Assembly (NCBI RefSeq): GCF_001751365.1
Contig: NZ_LJGT01000036.1
Location: forward strand, 1-64,000
Direction: 5' to 3'
From: Streptomyces abyssalis
Lineage (GTDB): Bacteria > Actinomycetota > Actinomycetes > Streptomycetales > Streptomycetaceae
DNA: 64,000 bases
Shown: positions 35,502 through 44,584 of the stretch, in pieces
How positions within the stretch are numbered: the stretch's first letter is position 1
Layout: every line of letters starts with the position of its first letter
Notes under the pieces: model-generated
What the model saw: the letters and a program-made list of their open reading frames with translations, nothing else
The model's database searches: none
What the model was told of the DNA's origin: nothing
Made by a program: the position numbers and the translations under genes

Positions 35502-37631
35502 TTGCCTGGATCACCCGGATCTTCTGGTTCGCTTCACGACTCTCCCGACCCGCTCAGACGCCTCGCCCGTGGCATTTCCCGAGGCGCCCCGTCAGGAAGG
35601 GGCACACCCCGAAGCCGCCGCTCCCGTGCGCTGTGGGCCGCCGGCACCGGTGTCGCCGCGACGGCGCTGCTGCTCCCCCTGGTCTCCGCCGGTCCGTACG
35701 CGACGGCGGAGCAGCGCGGCACCTCACGGCTCCAGCAGCAGTTCACCGACGCCGCCGAGGAGTACGGGGTGCCGGAGAGCGTGCTGCTCGGGGTCTCGTA
35801 TCTGCAGTCCCGCTGGGACGCGCACGACGGCGCCCCGAGCGTCTCCGGCGGCTACGGGCCGATGCACCTGACCGATGCGCGTACGGCGCTCGCCGGGTCG
35901 GCGGCGACGCGAGCGGAGCACGGCGCGGGGCACTCCGGCGAAGAGGACGCCCGCGGCGACACGGCACGCCCGGTCCGTACCGCCGGTGCTGCGGCGGCTG
36001 ACACCGGTGCGCCGCGCGCCCGCGATCTGCCCGCGCGCCTGCGCACCGCCGAGGCGGCCGCGAAACTGACCGGCCTGCCGGCGAAGGAGCTGCGCGGGTC
36101 CACGAGCGCGAACCTGCGCGGCGGCGCGGCGCTGCTGGCGGCGGCGCAGAAGAAGCTGGGACGTTCCCTCAGCTCCGATCCATCGGACTGGTACGGCGCG
36201 GTGGCCGCCTACCCGCAGGCATCCGAGCGGGGAACCGGGTCCGTGTTCGCCGACGACGTGTTCGAGGTGATGCGTTCGGGAGAGCAGCGCACCACGGACT
36301 CCGGGCAGCGGATGCGGCTGGAGGCCGACCCGGGCCTGCGCGCAGGCCCGGGTCGGCCGGGTGGTCCCGGGCAGGACGGGCCGGGCCCGCGCTCCGCGGC
36401 GAAGGAGAGGCCCGAGTGCCCCCGCAGCGTGTCCTGCGAGTGGCTGCCCGCGCCGTACGAGGAGTACACGGACGACGACGGCAATCCGACCTACGGGAAC
36501 CACGACAAGTCCCGCCGTCCCGGCTCGGCCTCCATCGACTACATCGTGGTGCACGACACCGAGGGCCGCTGGGACACCGTCCTGGACCTGGTCCAGGACC
36601 CGACGTATGTGTCCTGGAACTACTCGCTGCGCTCCTCCGACGGTCACATCGCCCAGCACGTACGGGCGAAGGACGCGGCCTGGCACGCAGGCAACTGGTA
36701 CGTCAACGCCAAGTCGGTGGGGCTGGAGCACGAGGGCTTCCTCACCGATCCGGACGCCTGGTACACCGAGGCGATGTACCGCTCCTCGGCCCGCCTGGTG
36801 CGGTATCTGGCCGCGAAGCACGACATCCCGCTGGACCGGCAGCACATCCTCGGCCACGACAACGTGCCCGGCGTGACCACCGCCAACATCCCCGGCATGC
36901 ACACCGATCCCGGCCCGTACTTCGACTGGCAGCACTACTTCACGCTGCTCGGCAAGCCCTTCGTACGGGGCGCCGGGAAGGACAGCAGGCTGCTGACGGT
37001 CCGGCCTGACTACGACAAGCACCGGCCGTCGTACACCAAGTGCGACGACTCCGGTGATCCCTGCCCGCCGCACGGCTCGGGTGCCGTGCGGCTGCACACC
37101 GGGCCGGACGCGGACTCCGGACTGGTCGAGGACGTCGGGCTGCACCCCGGCGGCGGCAAGTCGACCACCGGCGTCAACGACACCGGCGCACGCGCCAGCA
37201 CGGGCCAGCAGTACGCGGTCGCGGGCCGCAAGGGCGACTGGACCGCGATCTGGTATCTCGGCCAGAAGGCCTGGTTCCACAACCCCGGGGAGCAGCCCAC
37301 CGCCGTTCCCTCCCGGGGCAAGGTGGTCGTACCGAAGGCGGGCAAGGACGAGATCCCTGTCTACGGGCGGGCCTACCCGGAGAAGGACGCCTACCCCGAG
37401 GGCGTGCCCGTGCAGGAGCTCTCACCGCTGCCGTACAAGATCAAGGCGGGTCAGGCGTACGCCGCGGGCCTCAGGACGCGGGGTGAGTATCTCTACGCCA
37501 AGGAGTTCGACCCCGAGGCGGAGAAGTTCAAGGTGGTGCGCGGCGATCTCACGTACTACCAGATCCAGCTCGGTCACCGCGTCGCGTTCGTCAGGGCGGA
37601 CGACGTGCGGGTGACCGGCTCGTCGTCGTAG
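35502..37631 (+). CDS. Secreted N-acetylmuramoyl-L-alanine amidase
   Basis: A cell-wall hydrolase of 709 residues. It starts at TTG 35502, supported by a near-perfect AGGAGG five to six bases upstream. A basic N-terminus and one hydrophobic segment (about 45-63, LWAAGTGVAATALLLPLVSA) form an export signal. The first part (about 75-245) resembles a lysozyme/transglycosylase-like fold (EYGVPESVLLGVSYLQSRWD, GGYGPMHLTD). The Amidase_2 domain lies at about 340-480, with zinc ligands in VVHDTEG and GMHTDPGPYFDW. The C-terminal half is SH3-like and repetitive in character. It cleaves the amide bond between MurNAc and L-Ala. It ends at a convergent terminator. Confidence 0.9.
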   Translation: MPGSPGSSGSLHDSPDPLRRLARGISRGAPSGRGTPRSRRSRALWAAGTGVAATALLLPLVSAGPYATAEQRGTSRLQQQFTDAAEEYGVPESVLLGVSYLQSRWDAHDGAPSVSGGYGPMHLTDARTALAGSAATRAEHGAGHSGEEDARGDTARPVRTAGAAAADTGAPRARDLPARLRTAEAAAKLTGLPAKELRGSTSANLRGGAALLAAAQKKLGRSLSSDPSDWYGAVAAYPQASERGTGSVFADDVFEVMRSGEQRTTDSGQRMRLEADPGLRAGPGRPGGPGQDGPGPRSAAKERPECPRSVSCEWLPAPYEEYTDDDGNPTYGNHDKSRRPGSASIDYIVVHDTEGRWDTVLDLVQDPTYVSWNYSLRSSDGHIAQHVRAKDAAWHAGNWYVNAKSVGLEHEGFLTDPDAWYTEAMYRSSARLVRYLAAKHDIPLDRQHILGHDNVPGVTTANIPGMHTDPGPYFDWQHYFTLLGKPFVRGAGKDSRLLTVRPDYDKHRPSYTKCDDSGDPCPPHGSGAVRLHTGPDADSGLVEDVGLHPGGGKSTTGVNDTGARASTGQQYAVAGRKGDWTAIWYLGQKAWFHNPGEQPTAVPSRGKVVVPKAGKDEIPVYGRAYPEKDAYPEGVPVQELSPLPYKIKAGQAYAAGLRTRGEYLYAKEFDPEAEKFKVVRGDLTYYQIQLGHRVAFVRADDVRVTGSSS

Positions 37632-37662
37632 GACCGCCGGTCCCGAGGAGAGCGGGAAGCGG

Positions 37663-37714
37663 AAGGGCCCGGCGCGCGTGGCCGGCACGGAGTGTGCCGC
37701 CACGGGCGCCGGGC
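37663..37714. terminator. Hairpin terminator between convergent genes
   Basis: GGGCCCGGCGC (37663-37673) pairs perfectly with GCGCCGGGCCC (37704-37714). An inner stem (CGTGGC.GGCAC with GTGCCGCCACG) continues it. The hairpin lies between the amidase stop and the stop of the minus-strand gene and can serve both. Confidence 0.85.
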
Positions 37715-37735
37715 CCGTTCACGGGTCCGTGAGCG

Positions 37736-38233
37736 TCACTGCTGGAACATCTCGGCGGGCAGGGGCTTCAGCAGCGCGTAGAGGTCGCTGGTGATGGGCC
37801 GGTCCCAGCTCGCGATGGTGACGAGGACGCCGTCGCTGCGGTCGAACTGGACGCACGAGATCCGCTCCTCGGAGCACTTCACGCGGCGCACGATCAGCAG
37901 GTTGTCCTCGTGCATGACCGGGTCGTCCTCGACGCCGGTCACCTCGACGGCTTCGTCGTTCTCCAGCGCCGACAGCAGCTGCGCCACCTCGAAGGGGACC
38001 TGGCTGCCGGTGACCTCGCGGGCCGGGGAGCCCTCCGGCAGGTTTCCGATGATCATCGCCGGCCCGCGGCCGCCGAAGAGGTCGTACCGCAGGAAGACGC
38101 CCTGGCAGGTGCCGTCCGGGGCGGGCAGCAGGCCGGCGCCCAGGTTGCCCGGCCAGTCGGTCGGGTCCATGGCCAGGACATCGAAGTCCGGACCTGCTGG
38201 AACGGACGCACTGCGACGGCGGAGGAACGACAT
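37736..38233 (-). CDS. Conserved hypothetical protein
   Basis: A 165-residue soluble protein that I recognise as conserved in streptomycetes but without known function. It has a mixed alpha/beta pattern (DPTDWPGNLGAGLLPAPDG, LRYDLFGGRGPAMIIGNLPEGSP, FEVAQLLSALENDE). One Cys pair (KCSEERISC) lies near the C-terminus. No signal peptide, membrane segment or enzyme motif is visible. The ATG at 38233 agrees with the N-terminus of homologues as I remember them; the ribosome site is weak and in-frame sequence continues upstream. Confidence 0.75.
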   Translation of the reverse strand: MSFLRRRSASVPAGPDFDVLAMDPTDWPGNLGAGLLPAPDGTCQGVFLRYDLFGGRGPAMIIGNLPEGSPAREVTGSQVPFEVAQLLSALENDEAVEVTGVEDDPVMHEDNLLIVRRVKCSEERISCVQFDRSDGVLVTIASWDRPITSDLYALLKPLPAEMFQQ

Positions 38234-38585
38234 GCCGACATGGTACGTCCCCCGGAGCAGCCCTTCCCCGGGGCGCCTCAGCATGGTCACGGTCCCGTCA
38301 CCGCGCACGGCGGAGGGCTCCCCGGCAGGTGCCGCGCCGGGAGGATGTGCCGGGCTGCGGCGGAGCGGCGACGCGTGACGTCGGCCCTGCCAGGGTCCGC
38401 GTACGGGACGGGCCTGACCCGGGCCCGCACGACCCGGGGTCGCGCACGGCCTGACGGTGGCACACACAGCTGGACTGCCGGACATCCTGCGGCAGTTGGG
38501 CAGCACCAGCCGAGCGGGGACAAGTCCGGCCCAGGCCACCGGGCCGGGCCGCACGTCAGATCAGGCCAGGCCCGATCAGGCCGGA
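38234..38585. other. Non-coding region with GATCAGG repeats
   Basis: I see no gene in these 352 bases. Near its right edge GATCAGG occurs three times (38559-38565, 38574-38580, 38584-38590) within short AGGCC-containing repeats, overlapping the end of the DUF397 gene. It has no clear hairpin. Confidence 0.5.
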
Positions 38586-38816
38586 TCAGGTCAGGTCGAA
38601 GCGTCCGTTGCGCGCACCGAGCACGAACGCGTTCCACTCACCCGGTGAGAAGATGACCGCCGGGATCTCGGGTGTGCGGCCGTTGCGCATCGCGATGTAG
38701 CCCTCGACGAAGGCGATCTCCACGCCGCCCATCGCCTGGGTGCCCGACTGCCAGCGGGCGTTGGTGAGATCGAGGTCCGGCCTCGTCACGGTGCTGGTGG
38801 TGGTGCGCTCGGCCAC
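38586..38816 (-). CDS. DUF397 domain protein
   Basis: A 76-residue protein with the family features: RWQSG near the N-terminus, GYIAMRNG, and the closing FSPGEWNAFVLGARNGRFD. DUF397 proteins in streptomycetes usually pair with an XRE-type regulator and a few act in development (anti-regulator or partner roles), but here no XRE gene is adjacent, so it is an orphan. The start is GTG at 38816 with AGGAGG six bases upstream. The neighbour on the same strand (VOC-fold gene) is 111 bp upstream. Confidence 0.88.
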   Translation of the reverse strand: MAERTTTSTVTRPDLDLTNARWQSGTQAMGGVEIAFVEGYIAMRNGRTPEIPAVIFSPGEWNAFVLGARNGRFDLT

Positions 38817-38927
38817 GTGCGCTCCTCCTGGTTCTCTTCGCGGAAGAGTTCAGCGTAACGACCGCGGGAGGGCGCCCGACAGTGCCGTGCTGCAGCCGAT
38901 TGCGCCCGGGGCCGGGCGCGGGCGCCG

Positions 38928-39443
38928 TCAGACGATCTTGTCGCCGTTGAAGATCCCGAGGCGCTCGCGGTACAGCTCGACGGGCACACCGTTGGGGTCC
39001 CGCAGATAGAGGCTCTCCTCCACCCCGCGGTCCGGTCCCGCGTACTCGACTCCCGCCGCGTCCAGTGCACTGCGCGCCGCCGCGTGCGCATCGCTCTCCA
39101 TCGACAGGGCGAGGTGCTGCACGCCGCCGACCGTCTCGGCGAACGGCGGGTGGTCGTGGCCGGGGAAGTCGAAGAAGCCGAGCAGGTTGCCGTTCCCGAT
39201 GTCGAAGAAGAAGTGCGTCGAGCCACGGTAGTCGCGGTTCTCCACCAGTTCGACGAGCGGGAAGCCGAGGAGCTCCTGGTAGAAGCGGATGGTCTCCTCC
39301 ACGTCACGGCAGATGAAGGCCACGTGGTGTACGCCGCGGGCGGTCGTGTCCGGCCGGTCGGGGACGCCGAGCAGATAGCGGGACCGCAACGTCTCCCGCC
39401 GGGTGCGCAGTTCCTCCAATGCCGTTCCCTCCGGCTCAGCCAT
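38928..39443 (-). CDS. VOC-superfamily (glyoxalase/dioxygenase fold) protein
   Basis: A 171-residue protein of the vicinal oxygen chelate superfamily, with two paired beta-alpha-beta-beta-beta units. Putative metal ligands are in GVHHVAF (about residue 38), VQHLALS (about 107) and VELYRE near the C-terminus. Members can be glyoxalases, isomerases or extradiol dioxygenases; substrate cannot be told here. ATG at 39443 has AGGAAGG upstream. It is collinear with the DUF397 gene and the alpha/beta hydrolase gene on the minus strand, but the gaps are large enough that they may be separate units. Confidence 0.85.
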   Translation of the reverse strand: MAEPEGTALEELRTRRETLRSRYLLGVPDRPDTTARGVHHVAFICRDVEETIRFYQELLGFPLVELVENRDYRGSTHFFFDIGNGNLLGFFDFPGHDHPPFAETVGGVQHLALSMESDAHAAARSALDAAGVEYAGPDRGVEESLYLRDPNGVPVELYRERLGIFNGDKIV

Positions 39444-39663
39444 CGCGGACCTTCCTGCAGAAGTGATTGGTCGTTCAACCATTCACTCTACGGGGCATCC
39501 GGGGGCGAGTTGAACCTGCAGCCGGGGCCTTGGGCCGGCCGGGCGACAGAACGGTACAAAGCAGGCGCGAGGCCGCCCGGCTGTCCCGGGCATCGGGCGC
39601 CGCTGGACGGAGAGTTCGTGAACGCCGCCGAGCGTGCCCACCGGTCCCCGCCGTGCCCTCCGG

Positions 39664-40377
39664 TCAGTTCCTCTCTTCCGCGAGGAACGTCTGCACCGTC
39701 GCGGCGAACTCCTTGGGCCGCTGCTCGTGCACGAGATGGCCTCCCTCCTCGACGGTGACGAACCGCCCGTGCGGGATGCGTTCCGCCATCGCCGCCATGT
39801 CCTCCTGCGAGAGATGACTGCCGGACCCGCCGCCGACGATCAGTGTGGGTGCGGTGACTGCGGCGAGCTGTCGCCACCAGCGCGGATCGGGTTCGTTGCG
39901 CTGCCGGGTCCACTGCTTTCTGACCTCGAAGTCGAACAGCGGACGTCCCGGCGGCGGTTCGGGGACCGCACGGGGCGGATCGAGGGGCCGCAGCGCGACC
40001 GTCTCCTCCAGCACGAGGCGCTCGACCCTCTCGGGGTGCTCCCCCGCGAAGACCGAAGCGACGGCCGACCCGAAGGAGTGCCCGATGAGGATGACGCGAG
40101 CCAGGCCGAGTTCGTCCAGGAAGCACCGCAGGTCCTCGCAGAACAGATCCAGCCCGTACTCGCCGGGCCAGTCGCTGCCGCCGTGCCCGCGCAGGTCCGG
40201 CGCGTACAGCGGGTGCGCGGCGGCGAGCTGGGCGACCAGCGGCCCCCGCCAGTCCTCTCCGTCCTCGCCCAGGCAGTGCAGCAGGACGACGGGGGCGCCG
40301 CCGGCGTTCTCCGCCCCCCAGGTCCGGTAGGCGATCCGGATGCCGTTCGCCGGCACCGTTCGGACTTCGTCACTCAT
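39664..40377 (-). CDS. Alpha/beta-hydrolase fold protein
   Basis: A 237-residue serine hydrolase. The nucleophile elbow is GHSFGS with Ser101; His214 in EEGGHLVH is the likely catalytic histidine. The HCLGEDGEDW segment (about 34-43) and DLRGHGGSD (61-69) are the usual oxyanion-side motifs of esterase/haloperoxidase-like members. No signal peptide is visible. The substrate is unknown. ATG at 40377 is the natural start. It is collinear with the oxidoreductase gene upstream (90 bp). Confidence 0.88.
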   Translation of the reverse strand: MSDEVRTVPANGIRIAYRTWGAENAGGAPVVLLHCLGEDGEDWRGPLVAQLAAAHPLYAPDLRGHGGSDWPGEYGLDLFCEDLRCFLDELGLARVILIGHSFGSAVASVFAGEHPERVERLVLEETVALRPLDPPRAVPEPPPGRPLFDFEVRKQWTRQRNEPDPRWWRQLAAVTAPTLIVGGGSGSHLSQEDMAAMAERIPHGRFVTVEEGGHLVHEQRPKEFAATVQTFLAEERN

Positions 40378-40467
40378 ACGGGCGACGCTACTGCAGGTCC
40401 TTCCCGGACTCCGGCTGCCGCTGCCGGGCGAGTCCCGAGCGGCGGCGGATGTTACCCCGGGCGTGGC

Positions 40468-42132
40468 TCACCGCGCCGGGCCTGCCCCGTGACGGTCGTC
40501 CGCCTCCAGTACGGCCATGGCCGCGTTGTGCCCTCCGATGCCGCTCACGCCGCCGCCCCGTACCGAACCGGCGCCGCACAGCAGGACGTTGGGGTGAGCC
40601 GTCTCCACGCCCCAGCGACGCCCGCCGTCCTCGTCGGTCCACGGGAAGGAGAGGTCTCCGTGGAAGATGTGACCGCCCGGAAGGCGCAGCTCGCCTTCGA
40701 GGTCCAGCGGGGTCTTGGCCTCGATGCACGGTCTGCCGTCGGCGTCCAGGGCCAGGCAGTCGGCGACGGGCTCCGCCAGATGGCGGTCCAGTTCGGCGAG
40801 AGTACGGTCCAGGGCCTTCTGACGGAGTGCGGCGCGGCCGGAGCTGTCCGCGGCCTCGAAGCAGCCGGCGGGTGTGAGCAGCCCGAAGAGCGTGAGGGTC
40901 TGGTAACCCCCGGCGGCGAGCTCCGCGCCGAGGATCGTGGGGTCGGTGAGGGAGTGGCAGTACAGCTCGGAGGGCGGAACCCGGGGCAGCTCCCCCGCCT
41001 CGGCCTGCCGGTGGGCCTCGGCCAGCTGCTCGTACCCCTCGGCGACGTGGAAAGTGCCGGCGAAGGCCTCCCGTGCGTCGACTGAGGCGTCCTTGAGACG
41101 GGGAAGCCGGCGCAGCAGCATGTTGACCTTCAGCTGCGAACCGCTGACCGGACCGGGGCGGCCGCCGTTCCCGGAGACGTTCCCCGGGCCGGTGTCCTCC
41201 CCGAGCATCTGTGACAGCGCTTGCGGTGAGGCGTTCACCAGGACGCGGCGGGCGGCCGCCGTGCCCTCGCCGTCGGCGGTTCGGTAGTGCACATCCGCGG
41301 TGGCGCCGTCGGTCTCGACGCGGTGCACGGTGTGGCCCGTACGGATCTCCGCACCTGCGGCGCGGGCGGCGTCGGCGAGGGCGTCCGTCAATGCCCCCAT
41401 ACCGCCGACGGGCACGTCCCAGTCGCCGGTGCCGCCGCCCACCACGTGGTAGAGGAAGCAGCGGTTCTGCAGCAGCGAAGCGTCGTGCGCATGGCTGAAG
41501 GTGCCGATGAGGCCGTCGGTGAGCACCACGCCCCGCACCAGGTCGTCGGCGAACCTCTCCTCGATCGTCTCGCCGAGCGGCCGCTCGAACAGCGCCTCCC
41601 ACGCGGCGTCTTCGCCGATCCGCGCCTTCAGCTCGGCGCGGGTGGGAAGCGGTTCGGTGAGCGTGGGGAAGACGCGCTGGGCCACGCGCTGCGTCATTCC
41701 GTAGAAGCGCTCCCAGGCCTCGAACTCCCGCTCCCCGCCGGTGAGCCGGGCGAAGGACTCGCGCGTACGGGCCGTGCCGTCGCCGACGAAGAGGCCGGTT
41801 GCCCTTCCGTCGCGCACGGCGGGCGTGTAGGAGGAGACGCCGCGCTTGCGTACGGCGAAGCGCACTCCGAGGTCGTCGATGATCCGCTGCGGCAGCAGGC
41901 TCACCAGGTACGAGTAGCGCGAGAGCCGGGCGTCGACGCCCGCGAAGGTCTGCTCGGAGACGGCGGCGCCGCCGGTGCGGTCCAGCCGCTCCAGCACCAG
42001 GACCCGCTGTCCTGCGCGGGCGAGGTAGGCGGCGGCCACAAGGCCGTTGTGGCCGCCGCCGACGATGACGGCATCGTGGGCGGCGCTGTCGTGTGAGGTC
42101 TCGTGGGACGCGTGGTGGGAGGCGGCAGGCAT
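40468..42132 (-). CDS. FAD-dependent oxidoreductase (PYROXD2/phytoene desaturase-like)
   Basis: A 554-residue flavoprotein. The N-terminal dinucleotide-binding motif VIVGGGHNGLVAAAYLARAG with VLERLDRTGG binds FAD. The middle (LGVRFAVRKRG, GVVLTDGLIGTF) and C-terminal FAD-closing motif (NVLLCGAGSVRGGGVSGIGGHN) match the PYROXD2/CrtI-like group. It could be a carotenoid-type desaturase, but no crt genes are nearby, so the substrate is unknown. Starts at 42132, 42147 and 42165 are all in frame and none has a well-placed ribosome site. The MgtC-family gene lies immediately upstream on the same strand. Confidence 0.8.
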   Translation of the reverse strand: MPAASHHASHETSHDSAAHDAVIVGGGHNGLVAAAYLARAGQRVLVLERLDRTGGAAVSEQTFAGVDARLSRYSYLVSLLPQRIIDDLGVRFAVRKRGVSSYTPAVRDGRATGLFVGDGTARTRESFARLTGGEREFEAWERFYGMTQRVAQRVFPTLTEPLPTRAELKARIGEDAAWEALFERPLGETIEERFADDLVRGVVLTDGLIGTFSHAHDASLLQNRCFLYHVVGGGTGDWDVPVGGMGALTDALADAARAAGAEIRTGHTVHRVETDGATADVHYRTADGEGTAAARRVLVNASPQALSQMLGEDTGPGNVSGNGGRPGPVSGSQLKVNMLLRRLPRLKDASVDAREAFAGTFHVAEGYEQLAEAHRQAEAGELPRVPPSELYCHSLTDPTILGAELAAGGYQTLTLFGLLTPAGCFEAADSSGRAALRQKALDRTLAELDRHLAEPVADCLALDADGRPCIEAKTPLDLEGELRLPGGHIFHGDLSFPWTDEDGGRRWGVETAHPNVLLCGAGSVRGGGVSGIGGHNAAMAVLEADDRHGAGPAR

Positions 42133-42169
42133 GCCTCTTCGTAGCATGTCCCGGCCCGTGCGCACAGGT

Positions 42170-42934
42170 TCATTCGTCCGGATCGGAGTCCGGCGTGACG
42201 TCCATGCCGAGCACGCCGGCCGTGTGGAACATCTCCGACGCCAGCTGCCGCACGTCGCCGGTGCCTTCGAGACGCAGCACGACGTGTGCGGTGTCCTCGG
42301 CCCCGGGGCGCTCCCCTCCCCCGGGCTCCCCCGCGGGCCGCGGCACCCTGTCGACCCTGACCCCGAGGATGCGGAAGTCCCGGTCGGTGCACATCTCCAT
42401 CAGCTGCGGCAGCAGTGCCGCTCCGGTGCGGTAGCGCAGACGGACCGTGGACTCCTTGGCCGCGCGCTCGGCGAAGAGGCGGTTCGCGACGAGCGGGTAG
42501 CCGCGGATGACGACGAAGTGCAGGGCGGTGGTGACGGCCGCGAGCACACCGAGCCCGCCGCCGCAGGCCATGCCCACGCCGCAGGTGAGCCAGACGGTGG
42601 CGGCGGTGGTGAGCCCGCGTACCGCGTCGCGGCGTACGAAGATCAGGCCGCCGCCGATGAATCCGATTCCGGCGATGATCTGCGAGGCGACACGGGACGG
42701 GTCGAAGGAGACGTCCTCCATGCCCAGCACGTTGCTGAAGCCGTACTGGGAGATCTGCATCATCAGGGCGCTGGCGATGCCGACGAGCGCGTGCGTGCGC
42801 AGTCCCGCGCTCTTCTGCCGGGTGCCCCGCTCCCAGCCGATGAGGGTGGAGAGCACCAGCGCCAGGCCCAACTCGGCCAGCTGGGACCAGCCCTGATGGT
42901 TGTGCACGTCCCAAAGGGGAGCCGCCAGATCCAT
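42170..42934 (-). CDS. MgtC/SapB-family membrane protein
   Basis: A 254-residue membrane protein with about five hydrophobic segments in the first 150 residues (LALVLSTLIGWERG, IAGIGFIGGGLIF, TTAATVWLTCGVGMACGGGLGVL) and a cytoplasmic C-terminal ACT-like domain of about 90 residues. The LIGWERG and GFIGGG motifs are the MgtC hallmark. MgtC-family proteins modulate ATP synthase and magnesium homeostasis in some pathogens; the role in streptomycetes is unknown. It reads toward the oxidoreductase gene, with only 37 bp between them, so co-expression is likely. Confidence 0.88.
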   Translation of the reverse strand: MDLAAPLWDVHNHQGWSQLAELGLALVLSTLIGWERGTRQKSAGLRTHALVGIASALMMQISQYGFSNVLGMEDVSFDPSRVASQIIAGIGFIGGGLIFVRRDAVRGLTTAATVWLTCGVGMACGGGLGVLAAVTTALHFVVIRGYPLVANRLFAERAAKESTVRLRYRTGAALLPQLMEMCTDRDFRILGVRVDRVPRPAGEPGGGERPGAEDTAHVVLRLEGTGDVRQLASEMFHTAGVLGMDVTPDSDPDE

Positions 42935-43498
42935 CGCACGCGCCTCCTCTTGCGCCGGTACGCCGCGGAAACTATCAGCAAACGCATGCTTTCCTGACTA
43001 TTCCGACACAAGGTTCCAGCCACGCTCCGGCATGCCGTTCCCCTGGGCGGCCCGCCCGCCTCCCAACCCCTGAGGCAATCAAGGCGGTTCGGCATTCAAC
43101 GTAAGGGCATTCTATGAACCCTTCTCCGAACAGACCTGCCGCCGGGGGGAGTTGAGGTCCGCTCAAGCCGTCCTCTCCGTACACACAGGGGCACGCCTCC
43201 CGCACATCGGCCGCCGGAACTCTGTGAGGGCTCCCCGCCCAACTCGATTACCACCAGAGGCTGCTGACATATGCTCAGCACATACCCACCCGGGCCCAGG
43301 GCGGAAGAATCGGGGCCAGGCGCACGGAAAAACCGGCTCCCCGCGCATTGCGACCTGGAATGGTGGTTCCGGTCGGTCATGACGCTGAGTAGGGTGTGCG
43401 TTGCTGCCGGGAACCGGACCAGTTCCGGTCGAATTCGGGTTGCCCGGATTGTGCATATTGGGCGGCATTCGCGCAGAGAGCAGACTCGGCAGGAGAGC
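42935..43498. other. Long divergent intergenic region (MgtC-like gene to hypothetical)
   Basis: These 564 bases have no convincing gene. An open frame continues upstream of the 43.5 kb gene, but it lacks a ribosome site. An inverted repeat ACCGGA-CCAGT-TCCGGT lies near 43414-43430. The length ahead of an MgtC-family gene invites a search for a magnesium-sensing leader (M-box), but I cannot recognise one by eye. Confidence 0.5.
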
Positions 43499-44491
43499 AT
43501 GACCGCTGGCTTTTTCGAAGGGCAGTACGTGTGGCACCCGGCGGCCGATGACCGTCAGCTCGCACGAGCATGCGTGGATGTGCGGGCGGGCCGGTATCTC
43601 AGCGCGTACGAGGTGCTGAAGGACGCCCGCAGGGACGCCGGCCTGCGGGCCCACCGTTCGCTCGTGCTGGCCTCCGAGGCATGCGACTCCGACCTCGCGG
43701 AACGCTGGCTGTCCGAGGAGCCCAGCAAGGAGGCGGCGCTGATGTGGGCGCGGGTCTCCTCGCTGCGCGCGCTGCGCGCCGCGGACGCGGAGGACCACCG
43801 CGCCGGCGACCTCGGCCGCATCGCCTTCGCCGCCTGCCAGCGGGCGGCGCTGATGGCTCCCAGGGACCCCACGCCGTGGGTCAGCCAGCTCTCCCTTTCC
43901 AGGCTCCAGCGCCCCCGGGACCCGGCGCCGCAGGGCCTCCTCACCGCGCCGCCGGGGCCGTGGGTCCTCTTCTCGCACATCCTCCGGCTCGACCCGTGGC
44001 ACCGCGAGGCCCATCACCGGTTCCTGTCCTTCTTCTTCGCACGCCACGGCGGTTCGGCCAACGCCGCGTGGGACGTTGCGGCCTTCCTCGGCCAACGGGC
44101 CCCCGTCTCATCTCCGTTGAGACTGCTGCCGCTGGTGGCCCTCATCGAGGAGCACGACCCGTCGACCCTGCTGGCCGACCGCACATGGGAGCAACCCCAG
44201 TGGAAGGCCACGGCGTTGGGGGCCTATCAGCACTGGCTGCCGGAGGTCGCCGCCGGTGAGTTCACCCCGGTGCTCGACCTGGCGTACCTGGCCCACGCAC
44301 TGATCATGGCGCACTGCGAGTTCGAGGCGCGTCCGGTGTTCGCCGCCATGGGCCCCTACGCCTCACGCATGCCGTGGAGCGCCCTCGGCGACCCCGAGCA
44401 GCAGCTCAGCAAGGCCCGGCTGGCCTGCGGGCTGCCCGTACCGGGATCGCGCGGACGCGGTGGGGGCTTCCGCGCCGGCGACGGCCCGTGA
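43499..44491 (+). CDS. Conserved hypothetical protein, helical repeat-like
   Basis: A 330-residue, mostly helical protein. Helix pairs such as AYEVLKDARRDAGLRAHRSL and EAALMWARVSSLRALRAAD suggest TPR-like or alpha-solenoid repeats, but the consensus is weak. It is rich in aromatic residues (WHPAAD, HRFLSFFFARHGG). No catalytic motif, signal peptide or membrane segment is visible. ATG at 43499 has AGGAGAGC directly upstream at good spacing. The permease gene follows 93 bp downstream on the same strand. Function unknown. Confidence 0.75.
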   Translation: MTAGFFEGQYVWHPAADDRQLARACVDVRAGRYLSAYEVLKDARRDAGLRAHRSLVLASEACDSDLAERWLSEEPSKEAALMWARVSSLRALRAADAEDHRAGDLGRIAFAACQRAALMAPRDPTPWVSQLSLSRLQRPRDPAPQGLLTAPPGPWVLFSHILRLDPWHREAHHRFLSFFFARHGGSANAAWDVAAFLGQRAPVSSPLRLLPLVALIEEHDPSTLLADRTWEQPQWKATALGAYQHWLPEVAAGEFTPVLDLAYLAHALIMAHCEFEARPVFAAMGPYASRMPWSALGDPEQQLSKARLACGLPVPGSRGRGGGFRAGDGP

Positions 44492-44584
44492 TCCGCGGCC
44501 GCCCCTGGACGGACGCCGGCTCCCACCGCCACCCCACCGATAACGGCGAGGCTTCCCCGATATCCACACGAGAAAGGCCCGAAC

